NCBI GenBank assembly: GCA_001414345.1 | Contig: LLCB01000182.1 | Location: 53,742 to 117,741, forward strand | Length of the DNA: 64,000 bases | Reading direction: 5' to 3' | Source: Hymenoscyphus infarciens | Lineage: Eukaryota > Ascomycota > Leotiomycetes > Helotiales > Helotiaceae | In this document: positions 1 to 13,775 of the stretch, in pieces | Numbering within the stretch: the stretch's first letter is position 1 | How the letters are laid out: the number at the start of each line of letters is the position of its first letter | Translations under genes and position numbers: made by a program | Notes under the pieces: model-generated | Database searches by the model: none | What the model was told of the DNA's origin: nothing | What the model saw: the letters and a program-made list of their open reading frames with translations, nothing else

Positions 1-471
1 TTCTTCTAACTATAAAATAAGACTAAAAATATAAAAGGCTTAAATAGTCTACTAATTAGAATAATTAATAAAATATTAGAAGAAATCTTCTAATAAAATA
101 GAGAGAGTAGATCTTTCTAATAATAAAGTCCTATATAAGAAAGAACTTCTAATATATTAGTTCTAGAAACTTTAAAAATAAAAATAACTAAAAAGTAAAG
201 AATAATAAATATAAAAAGTAAAAACTCTAAAAAGCTTAAGATATATAAAGAAAGTATATCTACTTATTTTAAGAAAAAGTAAAAGAGATTAACTTAAAGA
301 AGAAGATATTAGAAATATAATAATCTCTACTTTACTAGCTATATTAATTAGAATAAAGCTCTAATAAGCTATTCTAAAATATTTAAATTATTTCTTTAAT
401 ACTTTCTAGCTTTTTAATAAAAAGTCTAATATTAAATAAAGAGAACTTATAAGACATTTACTATATTATTA

Positions 472-3400
472 ATATAAAAGTAAATAAACTTTTTTAGAAT
501 TAATAAAGTGACTCTAAAAGTCTTAAAATACGTTTAAATAACCGTTAGACGGTCTAGAAAGAGACTAAAGCACTCTATAATTATACTAAATAATTATAAT
601 AGTAGTAGTAGTAGTGAAAAGAGAGGCTTATAAAGAGCTCTTATTCCTCTCTCTAAAGTACTAGTAACTAATAAAGATAGTATAATAAACTAAGAAGAGT
701 AGAGTATAAGAGAATAGAAGAGAGTATTAGACTATATAGATATAATAGAGAAGAGCTTAATCTAAATAATACTTAACTTAGTAATAGAGAAGAGAGGTAT
801 TAAAGTAATTATTAAAGTAGTAAGAAAAGTGCTTAAGTATAAGAGAACTAGGAAGAGAGAGGATAATATAATTATATATAGAATCCTATAAGAAGACCTT
901 ACTATTATAGTTAAGAGAATAAGAGAAATAAAGAAGCATAGCCTAATATAAGTAGAGAGAGTTAGAACTAGAGAACTATAGAGAGAGGTAGTAACTATAT
1001 TATAGAGAGAATACTTAATACTAGTTAAATATACTAAAGAGATTATAGTCTAAGTAATAAGAATAGATAAAAGAAAGGATAAGCTATTACTAAAGAAAGT
1101 AATTAAAGCTATAAATATAAGTAAATATAAAGTAAAAGTAATAGTAGCTTAAAAGTTCTAGAGTAAGAATATTATTATATAGTTTAAGAAAGAGAAATAA
1201 GTAAGATATATATAAGATAATAGCTAAGTAAAGAAAGTATTTAGATAAAAAATAGTAGTAGTAGTAAGAACGCTTATAGTACTTATAAAAAGAGCCTTAG
1301 TAAATATACTTAAGAATAGAAAAAGGAGTATATTATAAAGTATCTTTTAAGCTTTTAGTATAAAGATACTAAAGATTCTATAATAAGGAAATAGACGTAG
1401 AGAATATTATAGATAAAAGTGACTAGCTTAAAAGAACTATATCTCTAAAGTAGTAATAATAGAAGAAGTAAGAAGGCTATATATAAAGAGGATATTATAA
1501 GAGGTATAATACTTCTTATATAAAAGATACGTCTTAGAGGTAGTAGTATAAAGGTGTTATAAGTATTAAAAGTAGAGGTATATAGTATACTTCTATAAAT
1601 AAGATAAGAGATATACCTAGTATATATATAAGAGATATAAAGAGAGTAAGGAAGAGTACTTTAGTAAAAAAGACTTAAAAGAATACTTAGTAAAGTATAG
1701 GAATTATAAAAGAGAATACCTAGTATTTATAAAGAAGTACTATATAGAGGAGTAATACTATAAATAAGTAAGAGAACGATATCTTAATAGAATAACTATA
1801 TTTATAAACTTATAAAGACTCTTAAAAGAGAGTAAGATAAGAATATCTTACTTATTTACCTTTAGCTAGAAAGAGAGCTTATAAAGCTTAAAAAAGAGAT
1901 AGAGATAAGGATCTATACTAGAGAGGCTAATAAATATAAATAAAGTAGAATATATAAATAGTAGTAACCTAACCTAGTTCTTAAAGAGGCTAAGAAGCTC
2001 TCTTAGTATAATAAGGGATTTAACTAGAGAAGAAATAGAAGTAATCTAAACCTTATTTATAGAACTACTATAAGTATAATAGTACTATATTAGAATATAA
2101 GAAAGATACTAGAAGCTCTTAATATAGCTCTAAATTATAAGAAAGAATATAATATATTAATAGTCTAAGAACTAGTATAGAATAGTATAAGAGACTTCTC
2201 TAACTACTCTTTAAGCTTAAGATATAATATAATCTAGTTAGATAAGATAGTAGTACTCTTTATATATAAAAGATATCTAAAAGTAAGCTAGATATATACT
2301 ATAGATAAGAACTAGGTAAGTATAATAATAGAAGAGAGAGTAGATAAGATAATAGTCTACTTAGTTTATAACCTATAAATAGAGTAGATATTAATTAAGA
2401 ATATACTCTAGTAAGTAAGACTAAGAAGAGTACTTATAATAGATAATCTAAATACTTATTACTTTTTATAAGATATATATAAAAGATATAATAAGAACGT
2501 AGACCTTATTCTTAAACTTATTATATTATAGGTATTAGAGAGAGATATACTCTATAGTAAAGCTATATAGAGAAGAGAGAGCTTTTATAACTCTATAATT
2601 AACCTTATCTTCTCTACTAAGAATATAGTAGTCTAGTAAAGGTCTTTAGACCTATTAAGATTAAACTATATAACTTAACTCTTTATAATAAAAGTAAGAG
2701 AAGAGAAAAAGGTATTATAAGTACCTAGATTTAGCTAGAGACTAATAAATAAGATCTTAGTTAAAGTAAAAGCCTCTTACTTAGAAATACTTATAATCTA
2801 AAATATATAAGAACTTAAGAGAGTAGTATAAAGACTTATAAAAGACTTTTAAAGAATAGTAAAAGCCTTAATACTACTCTAAAAGCTAGATAGAAGGAGA
2901 GTATAGCTTTAGTAGAACATAGAGGCTAAAGAAGTATTAAGAAAGGTAAGGAAATATAAAAGGACTTAGAAGGAGTATTAAATAAAAAGCTTAAGATAGT
3001 AGCTTAATAATACTTTTTAGAAACTTTAAATAGTAAGTAGAAAAGTAAAGATAAAGAGCTAGAGAGAGGTATTAATAGAGATAGTAAAAGATAAAAGGAA
3101 ACTCTAAATACTTAAGAAGTAGATATACTTTAAAAGATATATAAGACTAGAAGTACTAGTACTACTAATACTTATATTACTTAATAAAATAAAAGATAAG
3201 ACCTACTAAGAGAAGGCTTATATTCTTATAGAAAAGTTCTTCTTAGAGTTAATAGTTAACTATTTAAGCGTTTCTAATAAGAACTAGAATACTAAGAGCT
3301 TCTCTTAGAAGTACTTAGTAAGCTAATATATAACTAAGAAGTATATTAAGATAGCTATAAGATTAGTACTATAGAAAGTACTAGGATTTAATATATTAAT

Positions 3401-5641
3401 AAATAGCTTCTTAAAAACTTATAATAAACTACTTTATAAAGTACTTATTATAATAGTAGAAGTAAGCTTCTACTTATAGTACTTTCTATTCTACTTTTAC
3501 TCTATAAAAGTAATAGTATTAAGAAAACTAGGTAAAATAACTAAGGAATAGAGTAAGATAGAGGCCTACTAGCTAATAGTACTACTCTTAACTATAGATA
3601 AGATCTTTAAAAAAGTAATAGTATAAAGGCTTATATAACTTATAAAGGAAATAGTAATACTACTAGAGCTATAGATAAGTAACTAAAAGCACTAAAATAT
3701 AAAGCTAGTAATTAGAATAGTAATAAAAAGTATATATATAGTATAAGAAAATAAGAGCTATATATTCTTAGCCTAACTAGATATAGTAGAAGCTTTTAAC
3801 TAAGTAGACTATATATAGCTACTTTATATATTAAGAGAGAAAGAGGTTCTATAATAAGTAGTAATATAGATAAAGAGCTATACTATTCTTTAATAAATAA
3901 TTAATAGATAAAAGAGACCTTAAATAGAGTATCTTATAAAGATTAGTACTATTACTAATACTATTTATTCTCTTTACTTTAATACTATATAAGGACTTAG
4001 TAAGAATTAATAAGCTTATTATAATAGGCTTTATAGATAAAATAAATCTATTTATAATATTAAAAAGTATAATAGTAAACTATAAGCTACTTAAAATAGC
4101 TTAGAAAGTATATAATAAGTAGGTAAATAAGTAAGGAATAGCTTTTAGTTTAGAAAAGATAGTACTTATATACTTTATAAGAATAAGAGTACTATAGAAG
4201 AAGATAGTCTAGTTTAAAGAGATAAGGCTTATACTAGTTAAGTATATAAGGTTTCTAGGAGTAGAGCTTAATAAGAAACTAAACTAGAAGATATACTAAG
4301 AAAGAGTCTAGAAGAAGCTTATAACGTAGACTTTTATATTTATAAGGCTTACTAGAAAGATATAGGAAGTAGACTACTACTAAGTAAGGTAGATATATAT
4401 AGTAGTAATAAGAAGTATAATAGTATATAAGGTATTAGTATAGTATTATATTATACTAAAAGAAGGGAATATAAGAAGAATAGTAAAAAGCTTCTTTATA
4501 TAATACTTAAGATACTTATAAGTAGTAATAGAGGTATATAAAACTACTCTAGTTTAAAGCCTAGAAGTTAAAGTAGACTATACACTAATTAACTTATATC
4601 TTAACTTATAAGTAGCTACTTTTAAGAGGAAGTTCTAAAGGTCTAAGTTAGAGGAACTAATTTAGAATATCTATAGATATATAATAATATAGCTAAAAAG
4701 AAGAAGAAAGAGTAGACTAATAAAGGTAGAGAAGGTAATATTATACTTATAAATAGTAAAGTAGAAGTAAGAAGAGGAGTAGAGAGTAAGAGAAGTAGAA
4801 TTTAAGTATAATACTATACTTATAGAATAGAAGAACTATCTAGAGACTTAAAGAAGAAGGACTTAAGAGAGGAACCTAATATAATATATAGAAGCGTTAG
4901 ACAAAGTAGACCTAGATAAGTAGAAGCTATAAAAGGTTTATAAGAAGCTTACTAAAGTAAAGAGCTTACTACTCGTCTAAGTATAAATAAAAGTAATAGA
5001 ACTAAACACCTTCTTCTTTATAAAAAGAGTACTAAACTAGATTATACTATAGTATATTTATATAAGTAGTAGAGAGATAGTAGAATACCTAGTTCTATTT
5101 TACTAAGATATTCTATAAGAAAGAAATATACTTATAAGAGCTTTAAGAAAGAGAATCGAGGATCTATAAGAACTAAAGAGAGTACTAGTAGATAGAAAAC
5201 TAGTATTAAAGGTAACTACTTAGCTACTTAAGCTAGGAAGACTCTAAGAGTATAGACTAGTACTAGAATTACTTAAAAAGAGAGAGAAGAGTAAGAAAGA
5301 GATAAAAGAAAGAGAGGAATAGAAGAAGAAAGCCGAGGTACGCTAGAAGGTAAGACCTTAGCTCTAATAATTCTAAAAGTAAATATATCTCTTATACTAC
5401 TAATATATACCTTAATAGATTAAATATACTAATCTACTATATCTCTCTACTATATTACTAAGTTAGAGAGATAAGCTTTAAATAGATAATAGTAAGAACT
5501 AAAAAAAAGGAGAATTATACTTATAAGAAAGCTTAAAAGGTAAAGAAGAATAAGCTAAAAGGCATATAAACTAGAATAGAAGATATACTACTTACTCTTA
5601 GAGCTCGGCCTATAGCCTACGTAGCGTAAGAAGAATAATAA
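472..5641 (+). mobile_element. LINE (non-LTR retrotransposon, Tad1/I-like), RIP-degraded, inserted in copia copy 1
   Basis: This 5.17-kb insertion is absent from the second copia copy, and the 13-bp string tactatattatta occurs on both sides (459-471 and 5,642-5,654), a target-site duplication of the length typical of LINEs. Inside, a plus-strand frame at 3,765-3,855 reads like the conserved block A of LINE reverse transcriptases (LDI-x-EAFN, then a leucine-rich stretch). At 4,021-4,065 a GF-x-D-x-INL pattern fits a mutated catalytic F-x-DD box in another frame. Near 1,584-1,760 a tyrosine-rich stretch could be a CCHC zinc-knuckle region whose cysteine codons turned to tyrosine by RIP. The 3' end shows a short AAT-rich tail rather than LTRs. 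No intact ORF survives. The subfamily is inferred. Confidence 0.75.
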
Positions 5642-8240
5642 TACTATATTATTATAGTAGTAATAATAGAAGAAGAGACACTTCTAAAACCTAAATACTT
5701 ATACTTTTATTAGTTAAAACTACTAAAAGAACTAAAATTATAAAAAGAACTTATAAACTATTTACTTAATAAGTATTTTAAAATTAATTTAGAACCTAAA
5801 ATTAAAAACTTAGAAAAAAAGAAATACTAGTATATAATTAAAAGATAAAATACTAAAATAAAACTATTACTCTTAAAGTAGATATTTATATATAAAAATA
5901 ACTCTATAAACTATCTAATTTAATACTAAGCTTAGCTTATAATTAGAGATACTCTCTAATAAGAAGATACTATTCTTTTAATATAGACTATTATACTTAT
6001 AATAAGATTATTCTAAAGAGCTCTAGCTATTATTATTAAATTTAACTTAAAGATCAAGTAATATAATATTATAAATATATTTATTAATATAGAAAGAGAT
6101 ATAGAAGCTTCTCTAGTAACTTACTAGCTTTTAAATAAATATTAATAAGAAGAACTATATATTAAATTAATTAGAGTATTTTATAAGTTAAAAGATTCTC
6201 TAGCTCTATAGTTTAAATACTTTATAATAACTCTTTAAGAATATAGTTTAATATCTTATTTAAAAGAGTCTTATATTTATATAAATCTTCTAAAAAAGGT
6301 TTTTATAATCTTTTATATAAATAATATATAAATAATATACTATTAAGATAATATATTTCTAGTAAAAGTTATAATAAATAAACTAAAGCTTTTATATAAA
6401 CTATACTTACTTAGTAATATAGAATAGTATCTTAGAGTAAAAGTCTATAAGAATAGAGTATAAAAAAAGATATAGCTCTCTTATAATATATATATTAAAT
6501 AAATTACTAAATAATTTAAGCTTATTAATAAAGATTATCTAAGTATACTACTTCTAATATATAAACTAAAAAAGAATTAAGAAATAGTAAAACCTATATT
6601 TATAAAGTTTTATTAAAAGAAGGTAGGTTTAGTACTCTATGTAGTAATTATAATATAACTAGATATTATATTTACTACTTTCTAGCTTTTATACTTCTTA
6701 ACTAACCTAAATAATAAATATATAACTATAATAGATTAGTATATTTAATACTTATTTAGAATAAGATTCTTAAGAATTATATATAAAAGAGAGCTTAAAA
6801 GTATATAACTAGTACTTATTTTAAACATATTATATACTAATAATCTTGAAACTTAAAAGTCTTTTAATAAATATATAATATTATTAGTTAATAAACTTAT
6901 AACTTAAAAAGCCTTATACTAGAATATAATTATAATATTAATAATAGAAGCTAAGCTTTTAAGAGTAAAGCTACTAGATATAGAAATAATACTATTAAAA
7001 TGTCTTTTTAAAAAACTATAGCTTAATTTAGATAAGATATAGAATATATTCTATAATAATTAATAAACTAGTTAATTAATTATTAGAGAAAATAAGTAAA
7101 TATTTATAAAGCTTTAATATATAAGTAACTAGAATATATAGCTCTATTAAAAGTACTAAAAGAGTTCTTTCTAGATTACTTACTTACTAATAAATAATAT
7201 ACTAGTAGATAGACTTATAAAAAACCTATTTAAATATAAATTTAAATATTTTAAAGTTAATCTCTAAAATACTTATTTACTTACTTTTTTAAAAAGTAAG
7301 ATTATACTAATTTTTATATTATAAATAATTTTCTAAAATAGTAAATAATACTCTCTACTATTTTATATATTATTATACTTTACTTTATTAATTTTACTTA
7401 TATATTATTTAAAAGGTTTTATTCTTTTATTTTAGATTTTATCTATTTATCTTATTATTATATACTTAGTAATTAAGTATTATAAGACTCTTTTAAAAAG
7501 TATAAAGCTAAATATAAATATAAAGTTTTAAAGAAACTAACTACTACTATATAAATATAAAATATACTAATTAACTAATAATACTTCTTCTTATATATAG
7601 AAATAGTTTTACTAATAATAATAAGTACTATATCTATTTTACTAAGAGTATTATTAAAATTAATATTATTAGACTTATTATTACTATTATTATTCTTAGA
7701 CTTCTTACTTTTAGAAATAGTCTTTTTATATTTCTAGTGTTTTAAAAAATACTTAGAATAGTTATTAATAAGCTTCTTAGAAGACGATTTCTTAGAAACT
7801 AACTTTATAAAGATAGTTTTCTTTAAAATAATCTTTTTTAGAATAGACTTTAGAATAGCTTTTAAAGTAGATTTTTTAAAAGTACTCTTTAAAATAACCT
7901 TTATAAAAGTAGACTTTAAAAGCTTTTAAGTAGTCTTAAACAACTTGAAAAAGAGATAGTATCTTTATTATAAATAGTAGAACTCTTATAAAAAGTACTC
8001 TAGGTCTTAGATTAACTATAAGTAGTAGCTCTTATAAGTAGAGTACTATTTAAGATAGAAGCTATAAAAAGAGTACTTTTAGAAATATCTTTACTATGTT
8101 TTAAAACTCTAAGAATATTACTATTTAATCTATTATTAGAAGTAGAACTCTAAAAACCACTTAGCTCTTTATAATAATATATATAGTTAAGAACTAAGAA
8201 TAACTAAGAGCTTTTAAAACTCTATTTAAAGCTTATATTA
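5642..8240 (+). pseudogene. Copia reverse transcriptase/RNase H relic and 3' region, copy 1
   Basis: This is the central piece of copia copy 1. The plus-strand frame from about 5,700 to 7,250 matches the second copy at 27,220-28,840 nearly base for base apart from C/T and G/A changes. It holds the RVT_2 palm region and an RNase H tail. Beyond about 7,270 the strand sense changes: 7,600-8,200 corresponds to 29,200-29,800, where a lysine/serine-rich frame lies on the minus strand. The piece ends where the reverse-oriented LTR element is inserted, at 8,241. Confidence 0.7.
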
Positions 8241-8339
8241 TAATAGTATAAAATATATACTACTAGAGAAGAGGTATATAAGAGTGCGTTTAAGACAGAA
8301 TAACGTATATAAATACTAGACACTAATATAAAAGAAAAG

Positions 8340-8740
8340 TATAAGAGGTTATATACGTACAGAGTAGACTACAGAGTAGGCTACAGAGTAGGTCAGAAGT
8401 ACGTAAGTTGAATCGGCACAGGGTAGGTTAGGTAATCGCTAAATCACGTTTCTAAGAAGTCGAAGTATAAGTATAAAAGACTTAGTGAATTTTGACTTTT
8501 GACTTGATTTCTAACTAAAAGATAGAAGAGGGCTATATATACTTCTAGAGTAAATACTAGAAGCTTCTATAGCTTATAAATCAAAGGGGTTGCTAGAAGG
8601 TTCTAGGGATCACGTGTTCGCTTAACCGTAACCGAGAACGTAACCGAACCTTCTAGACAACACTAGAAAGAACTGGTATAGACTAAGGTTTAAACCTAAA
8701 GCCTATTAGTAAGTAAGGTAATTATTACCTAATACTAATA
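8340..8740. mobile_element. Solo LTR (401 bp) with 5-bp target duplication, weakly RIP'd
   Basis: This segment interrupts the left LTR of R: the intact right LTR of R reads straight through the junction. It is flanked by aaaag on both sides (8,335-8,339 and 8,741-8,745), the 5-bp duplication usual for LTR elements. Its ends, ta...ta, fit TG...CA after RIP. It contains a TATA-like ctatatatac, a tandem acagagtag motif near 8,359-8,395, and an inverted pair tagaaggttc/gaaccttcta (about 8,593-8,660). It keeps CpA and TpG dinucleotides that its surroundings have lost. The parent element is not in the window. Confidence 0.6.
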
Positions 8741-8930
8741 AAAAGGAAAAACTATCTCTCTCTAACTCTAGAAGTAGGCTACTATATATAAGAGGTTTAA
8801 ATAGTATAAAAGAGTCTAAAACCGACTAATATTATACGTCGCCTACGTAACCTTTCTAAAATAGATAATATAAGATAATAACTACTAAAACCTTATATAT
8901 AGTAGATACTCCTAGCTATCTAGAATAGTA

Positions 8931-11675
8931 TATAGAATAGTATACTATTCTAGATAGCTAGGAGTACCTGCTATATATAAGGTTTCAGCTGCTATTACTT
9001 TATATTATCTGTTTTAGGAAGATTACGTAGATTCGAGTTTTTATATTAGCCGACGTATAACGTTAGTCGGTTTTAGACTCTTTTATATATAATAGTCTAC
9101 TTCTAGAGTTAGAAGAGAGATAGTTTTTCCTTTTCTTCTATATTAGTACCTAGTATTTATATATGTTATCTTATCTTAAATATACTCTTATATACCTCTT
9201 CGCTAGTAGTATATATTTTATACTATTATATAAAAAGGAAAAACTCTTCTTTACTAAGAATAGCCTTTATAATATCTCTTTTAAGCTTATTATTACTTTT
9301 TATTTCGATTTCGATTTAGCCTAGAATTAGACTATTATAATACTATTCTTAAATAGCTAGGTAATTAGAGACTATCTAGATAGCTAGTAATACTAAGGTT
9401 TAGTATTTATATAAATAGCTAGTAAAAATCGTATTTTATATATTAAGAAAGTAGAATATACTAAGTGTCTCTAAGGCTTCTAATAACTCTTTTAGTATAA
9501 GAACTACTATATATAGGTTTAGTAAATAAGTTAACTATTAAAGTTATCTAGAAGGCTTTTAAATCTAATCTTATCTCTCTCTCTCTCTAAATCGATATTA
9601 TCGAAATATCGAATTTAGTTCTACTATAAAGTATTAAATAACAACTCTCTTCTAAAGCTACTTCTCTTTTTAAAAGACTCTCTAAACTCTCTCTAATATA
9701 TAACTATATACTAAAATAATAAAAGCTTAGCTCTTAAAGAGATAATCTTCTTAAATTTAGATAATATATAAATAATAGATAGATAAGAGATAGTAGTATA
9801 AAAATAAAGAGTAAAACGATTAGTTAGCTAAGATAGAAGATATAATTCTAAATAAACTTTAAAGTTAAAAACACTCTACTTCTAAACCTTTACTAAACTA
9901 ACTCTTACTACTCTAATCTTCTTTTAAACCTTCGTTTAAACTCTTCTTTACTTTTAAGCTCGAATTTAGACCTCTTTTGCTTAAGAGATACTGCTATCTC
10001 TAATACCTTTCTACTACTTTATATCTATTCGAAAATACTTCTACTAGTAAACGTTTAATAGATTACTTAGTTATAAACCGAGTCCTAGCCGCTAGTATAA
10101 AAGTTAAAAGAGATAGAAGTAGAATTAGAAAGAAGATTATACTAAAGAAACGTTCGCCTTTTAAGTATAGCTATACTTAAAGAGATTCTAAAATCAGAAC
10201 GCTTCTTTTATATATAAGATAAGATAAGAATATACCTTAGCTCTAAAACGCGTCTACTACTCTTATAAGACGCTAGAATTATAACCTTAGATAAGAAGAG
10301 ACACTAAAGCACTTTAGTTTAGAACCTCTCTATCTAGCTCTAAGCTCTTTATAATACGATAACGACTCTTCTTCGAAATTAGAAGATAATAAATAAAGTT
10401 CTTAAATACCTCGATTTAGAATCGTAGAAGTGAATAAGGTAATATAATAACTTTAGTAAGAACTTCGCCTTTAATAAGCTAAAACTGTCTCTTTTATTAT
10501 CTCTAGTTACTTAGATAATATAATAACTTCAATATTAAGTTTATTTAACTAGCTAAAACTACCTCTTTTATTATCTTAAACTTTAGATAGCATTTTTAAT
10601 ATTTAGTAATAACTTTATTTTTAACTAGCTAAAACTCTACTAACTCTAGTATAGAGTCTTATAGTCTTTATATTCTTTACTTCTTTTTACTTCTAACTAG
10701 GCTAGAAGTTCCTTTTTTATTTAAATTCTTTAAATTAGATACGAGTTAGTATACTCTTAAAGTAAGCTTTTAACTAAGTTATTACTATTACCTATAACGT
10801 TATCTCTTAATAATTACTTCTAATTTTATTTTAAACTTTTTCAAACCTATACTCTTTTTTTTTCAAATTTAAATTAGATATAAATTAGTATACTCTTAAA
10901 GTAAGCTCTTAACTAAGTTATTACTATCTCTTAATTAAATAACCTCTAATTCTACTCTAAATTTACCTTCGAGTTTACTTTAAACTTTTTCTAATTTTAC
11001 TTTAAACTTTTCTCTAACCTACTAAATAGATTAGACTATACTCTTTTAGTAAACGTAAATACTTACTTTAATATAAAAGAATTAGAACGAAGTCTCTCTT
11101 TTATAAGTATCTATAAATTAGTTTAGTTATAATTTAAACTTAAAATTAGTATCTTATCTTACTTATAATAAATTATAATAAATAAAGTATCGATAAACTT
11201 AGATTAGCTATAATTTAGACTCTAACCTTCTCGCTTATAATAAAATTAATAAAATATAACTAATATAACAACTTATACTATTCTAATTTAGCCTCGATAA
11301 TAATACTATAGTATTCTAATTTAGCCTTAAATAATAAGAGAGAGAAGACTTAGAATAAGTCTTTTTTAAGAGAGAGAGATATAATAGTATACTATTCTAG
11401 ATAGCTAAGAGTATCTACTATATATAAGGTTTTAGCTATTATTACTTTATATTATCTATTTTAGGAAGATTACGTAGATTTAGGCTTTTATATTAGCCGA
11501 CGTATAACGTTAGTCGGTTTTGAACTCTTTTATATATAGTAGTCTACTTCTAGAGTTAGAAGAGAGATAGTTTTTCCTTTTCTTCTATATTAGTGTCTAG
11601 TATTTATATACGTTATCCTGTCTCGAACGTACTTCTATATACCTCTTCGCTACTAGTATATATTTCGTACTATTA
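8931..11675 (+). mobile_element. Forward gag-only LTR retrotransposon F, nested in R
   Basis: F has a 5' LTR at 8,931-9,228 and a 3' LTR at 11,382-11,675 (about 294 bp each) around a 2.15-kb interior. The 5 bp tagta flank it (8,926-8,930 and 11,676-11,680) and fall within the end of R's LTR, so F jumped into R. A purine tract (aagagagagaga, about 11,367-11,379) precedes the 3' LTR as a polypurine tract should. The interior matches element G (19,996-23,081) and holds a heavily damaged Gag-like frame around 10,080-10,300; nothing resembling protease, reverse transcriptase or integrase is seen, so it was probably non-autonomous. Confidence 0.75.
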
Positions 11676-13775
11676 TAGTATACTATTATATCTCTCTCTC
11701 TTAAAAAAAGACTTATTCTAAGTCTATCTATCTTATTATTCAGAGTCGAATTAGAATAGTATAAGTGTTATAATATTTATCGTATTTATTAATTTTATTA
11801 TAAGTAAGAAAGTTAAGGTCTAAATCGTAACTAAACTAGTTTATAAATACTTATAAAAGATAGACTTTGTTTTTAATTCTTCTATATTAAAAGTAAGTAT
11901 TCGCGTTTACTAAAAGAGTATAGTCTAATCTATCTAGTAGATTAGAAAAAGTTTAAAATAAAATTAGAAAAAGTTTAAAGTATAGTTAGAGACGAATATT
12001 AAGAGATAACGTTATAGGTAATAGTAATATCTTAGCTAAGAGTTCACTTTAAGAGCGTACTAATTCGTATCTAATTTAAAAAGTTTAAAATAAAAAAAGG
12101 ACTTCTAGCCTAGCTAGAAGTAAAAAGAAGTAAAGAATATAAAGACTATAAGACTCTATACTAGAGTTAGTAAGGTTTCAGCTAGTTAAAAGACTTAATA
12201 CTAAATTTAAAAATACTATCTAAAGTTTAAGATAACAAAAGAAGTAGTTTTAGCTAGTTAAAGGCGAAGTTATTACTAAAGTTTGAAAATATTATCTAAG
12301 TATCTAGAGATAATAAAAGAGGTGGTTTTAACTAGTTAAATAAACTTAATACCGAAGTTATTATATTATCTTATTCCTTCTAAAGTACCTAAGAACCTAT
12401 TTATCTTCTGATTTCGAAGAAAGAGTTACTATTAGATTATAGAGAGCTTAGAGCTAAGGTATATCCTATATATAAAAGAACTATTCTAATTCTAATATCT
12501 CTCTAAGTATAGCTATACTCGAAAAGTAACCTTTTAAAGTTAGTAAAAGTTTCTTTAGCGTATTCTTTTCCTAATTCTACTTCTATCTCTTTTAGATAAT
12601 ATTTAGTCGAGATTAATAGCGATAACTTAGCTAAGAGCTCGCTTCTAAGTTTTATTCTAATAGAAAGCGTATTTTAACTAATTTATATCTGATTTAAGAG
12701 AAGAGGTAGGAAGGTAGTAGAGATAGTAGTATCTCTTAAGCGAAAGTGGTTTAAATTTAAGCTTAAAAGTAAAGAAGAGTTAAATAAGAGTTAGATTAGT
12801 AAGAGTTTAGAAGTAGAAAGGTTATTAACTTTAAAGTTCGCTTATAATTTTATACTCTATCTCTTAGTTAACTAATCGTTTTATTCTTTATATTCTTTAT
12901 CTCTATCTCGTCTATATATTAGCTATATTTAAAAAGTCTTAGTTATCTCTTTAGAAAGCTAAGCTCTTATTATTTTAGCGTATAGTTATAAGTTAGAGAG
13001 AGTTTAGAAGGTTATCTTTCAAAAAGAGAGATAGCTTTAGAAGTTCGTTTAACGTCTTATAGTAGAACTAATTCAAAGAGAGATCTAAGATCTTCTTAGA
13101 ACTTTAATAGAATGTCGGTTTAAAGAGAGAGAGATAAGATTAGATTTAGAAGCTTTCTAGATAACTTTATATATCGACTTATTTACTAAACCTATATATA
13201 GCAGTCTCTATATAGAGAGAGTTATTAGAAGCCTCTAGAACACTTAGTATATTCTTACTTCCTTAATATATAAAACACGATTTTTACTAGCTATCTATAT
13301 AGATACTAAACTCTAGTATTACTAGCTATCTAGGTAATCTTCGATTACCTAGCTATTTAAGACTATTATTATTCTAGTCTAAATCTAGGCTAAGTTATAT
13401 TCAAAAATAAAAGAAGTAATAAAAAGCTTAAAAGAGATATTATAAATACTATTACTAGTAAAGAAGAGTTTTTCCTTTTTATATAATAGTATAAAATATA
13501 TACTACTAGAGAAGAGATATATAGGAGTATATTTAAGATAGAATAATATATATAAATACTAGGTACTAATATAGAAGAAAAGGAAAAACTATCTCTCTCT
13601 AACTCTAGAAGTAGGCTACTATATATAAGAGGTTTAGATAGTATAAAAGAGTCTAAAACCGACTAACGTTATACGTCGCCTACGTAACCTTCTTAAAATA
13701 GATAATATAAGATAATAACTACTGAAATCTTATATATAGTAGATACTTCTAGATATCTAGAATAGTATACTATTA

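Larger units (their letters stand above)
8241..13775 (-). mobile_element. Reverse-oriented gag-only LTR retrotransposon R, split by element F and a solo LTR
   Basis: Element R lies on the minus strand. Its left LTR copy is 8,241-8,930 plus 11,676-11,688 (interrupted twice), its internal part is 11,689-13,483 and its right LTR is 13,484-13,775 (292 bp). LTR termini read taatag...ctatta, as expected for TGACAG...CTGTCA after RIP. A purine/pyrimidine tract abuts the left LTR (tctctctctc at 11,691). Removing R joins 8,240 to 13,776 and restores continuity with the intact copia copy near 29,830. The internal part is the reverse complement of F's internal part and carries a degraded Gag frame on the minus strand; no pol-like region is seen. 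Confidence 0.75.
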
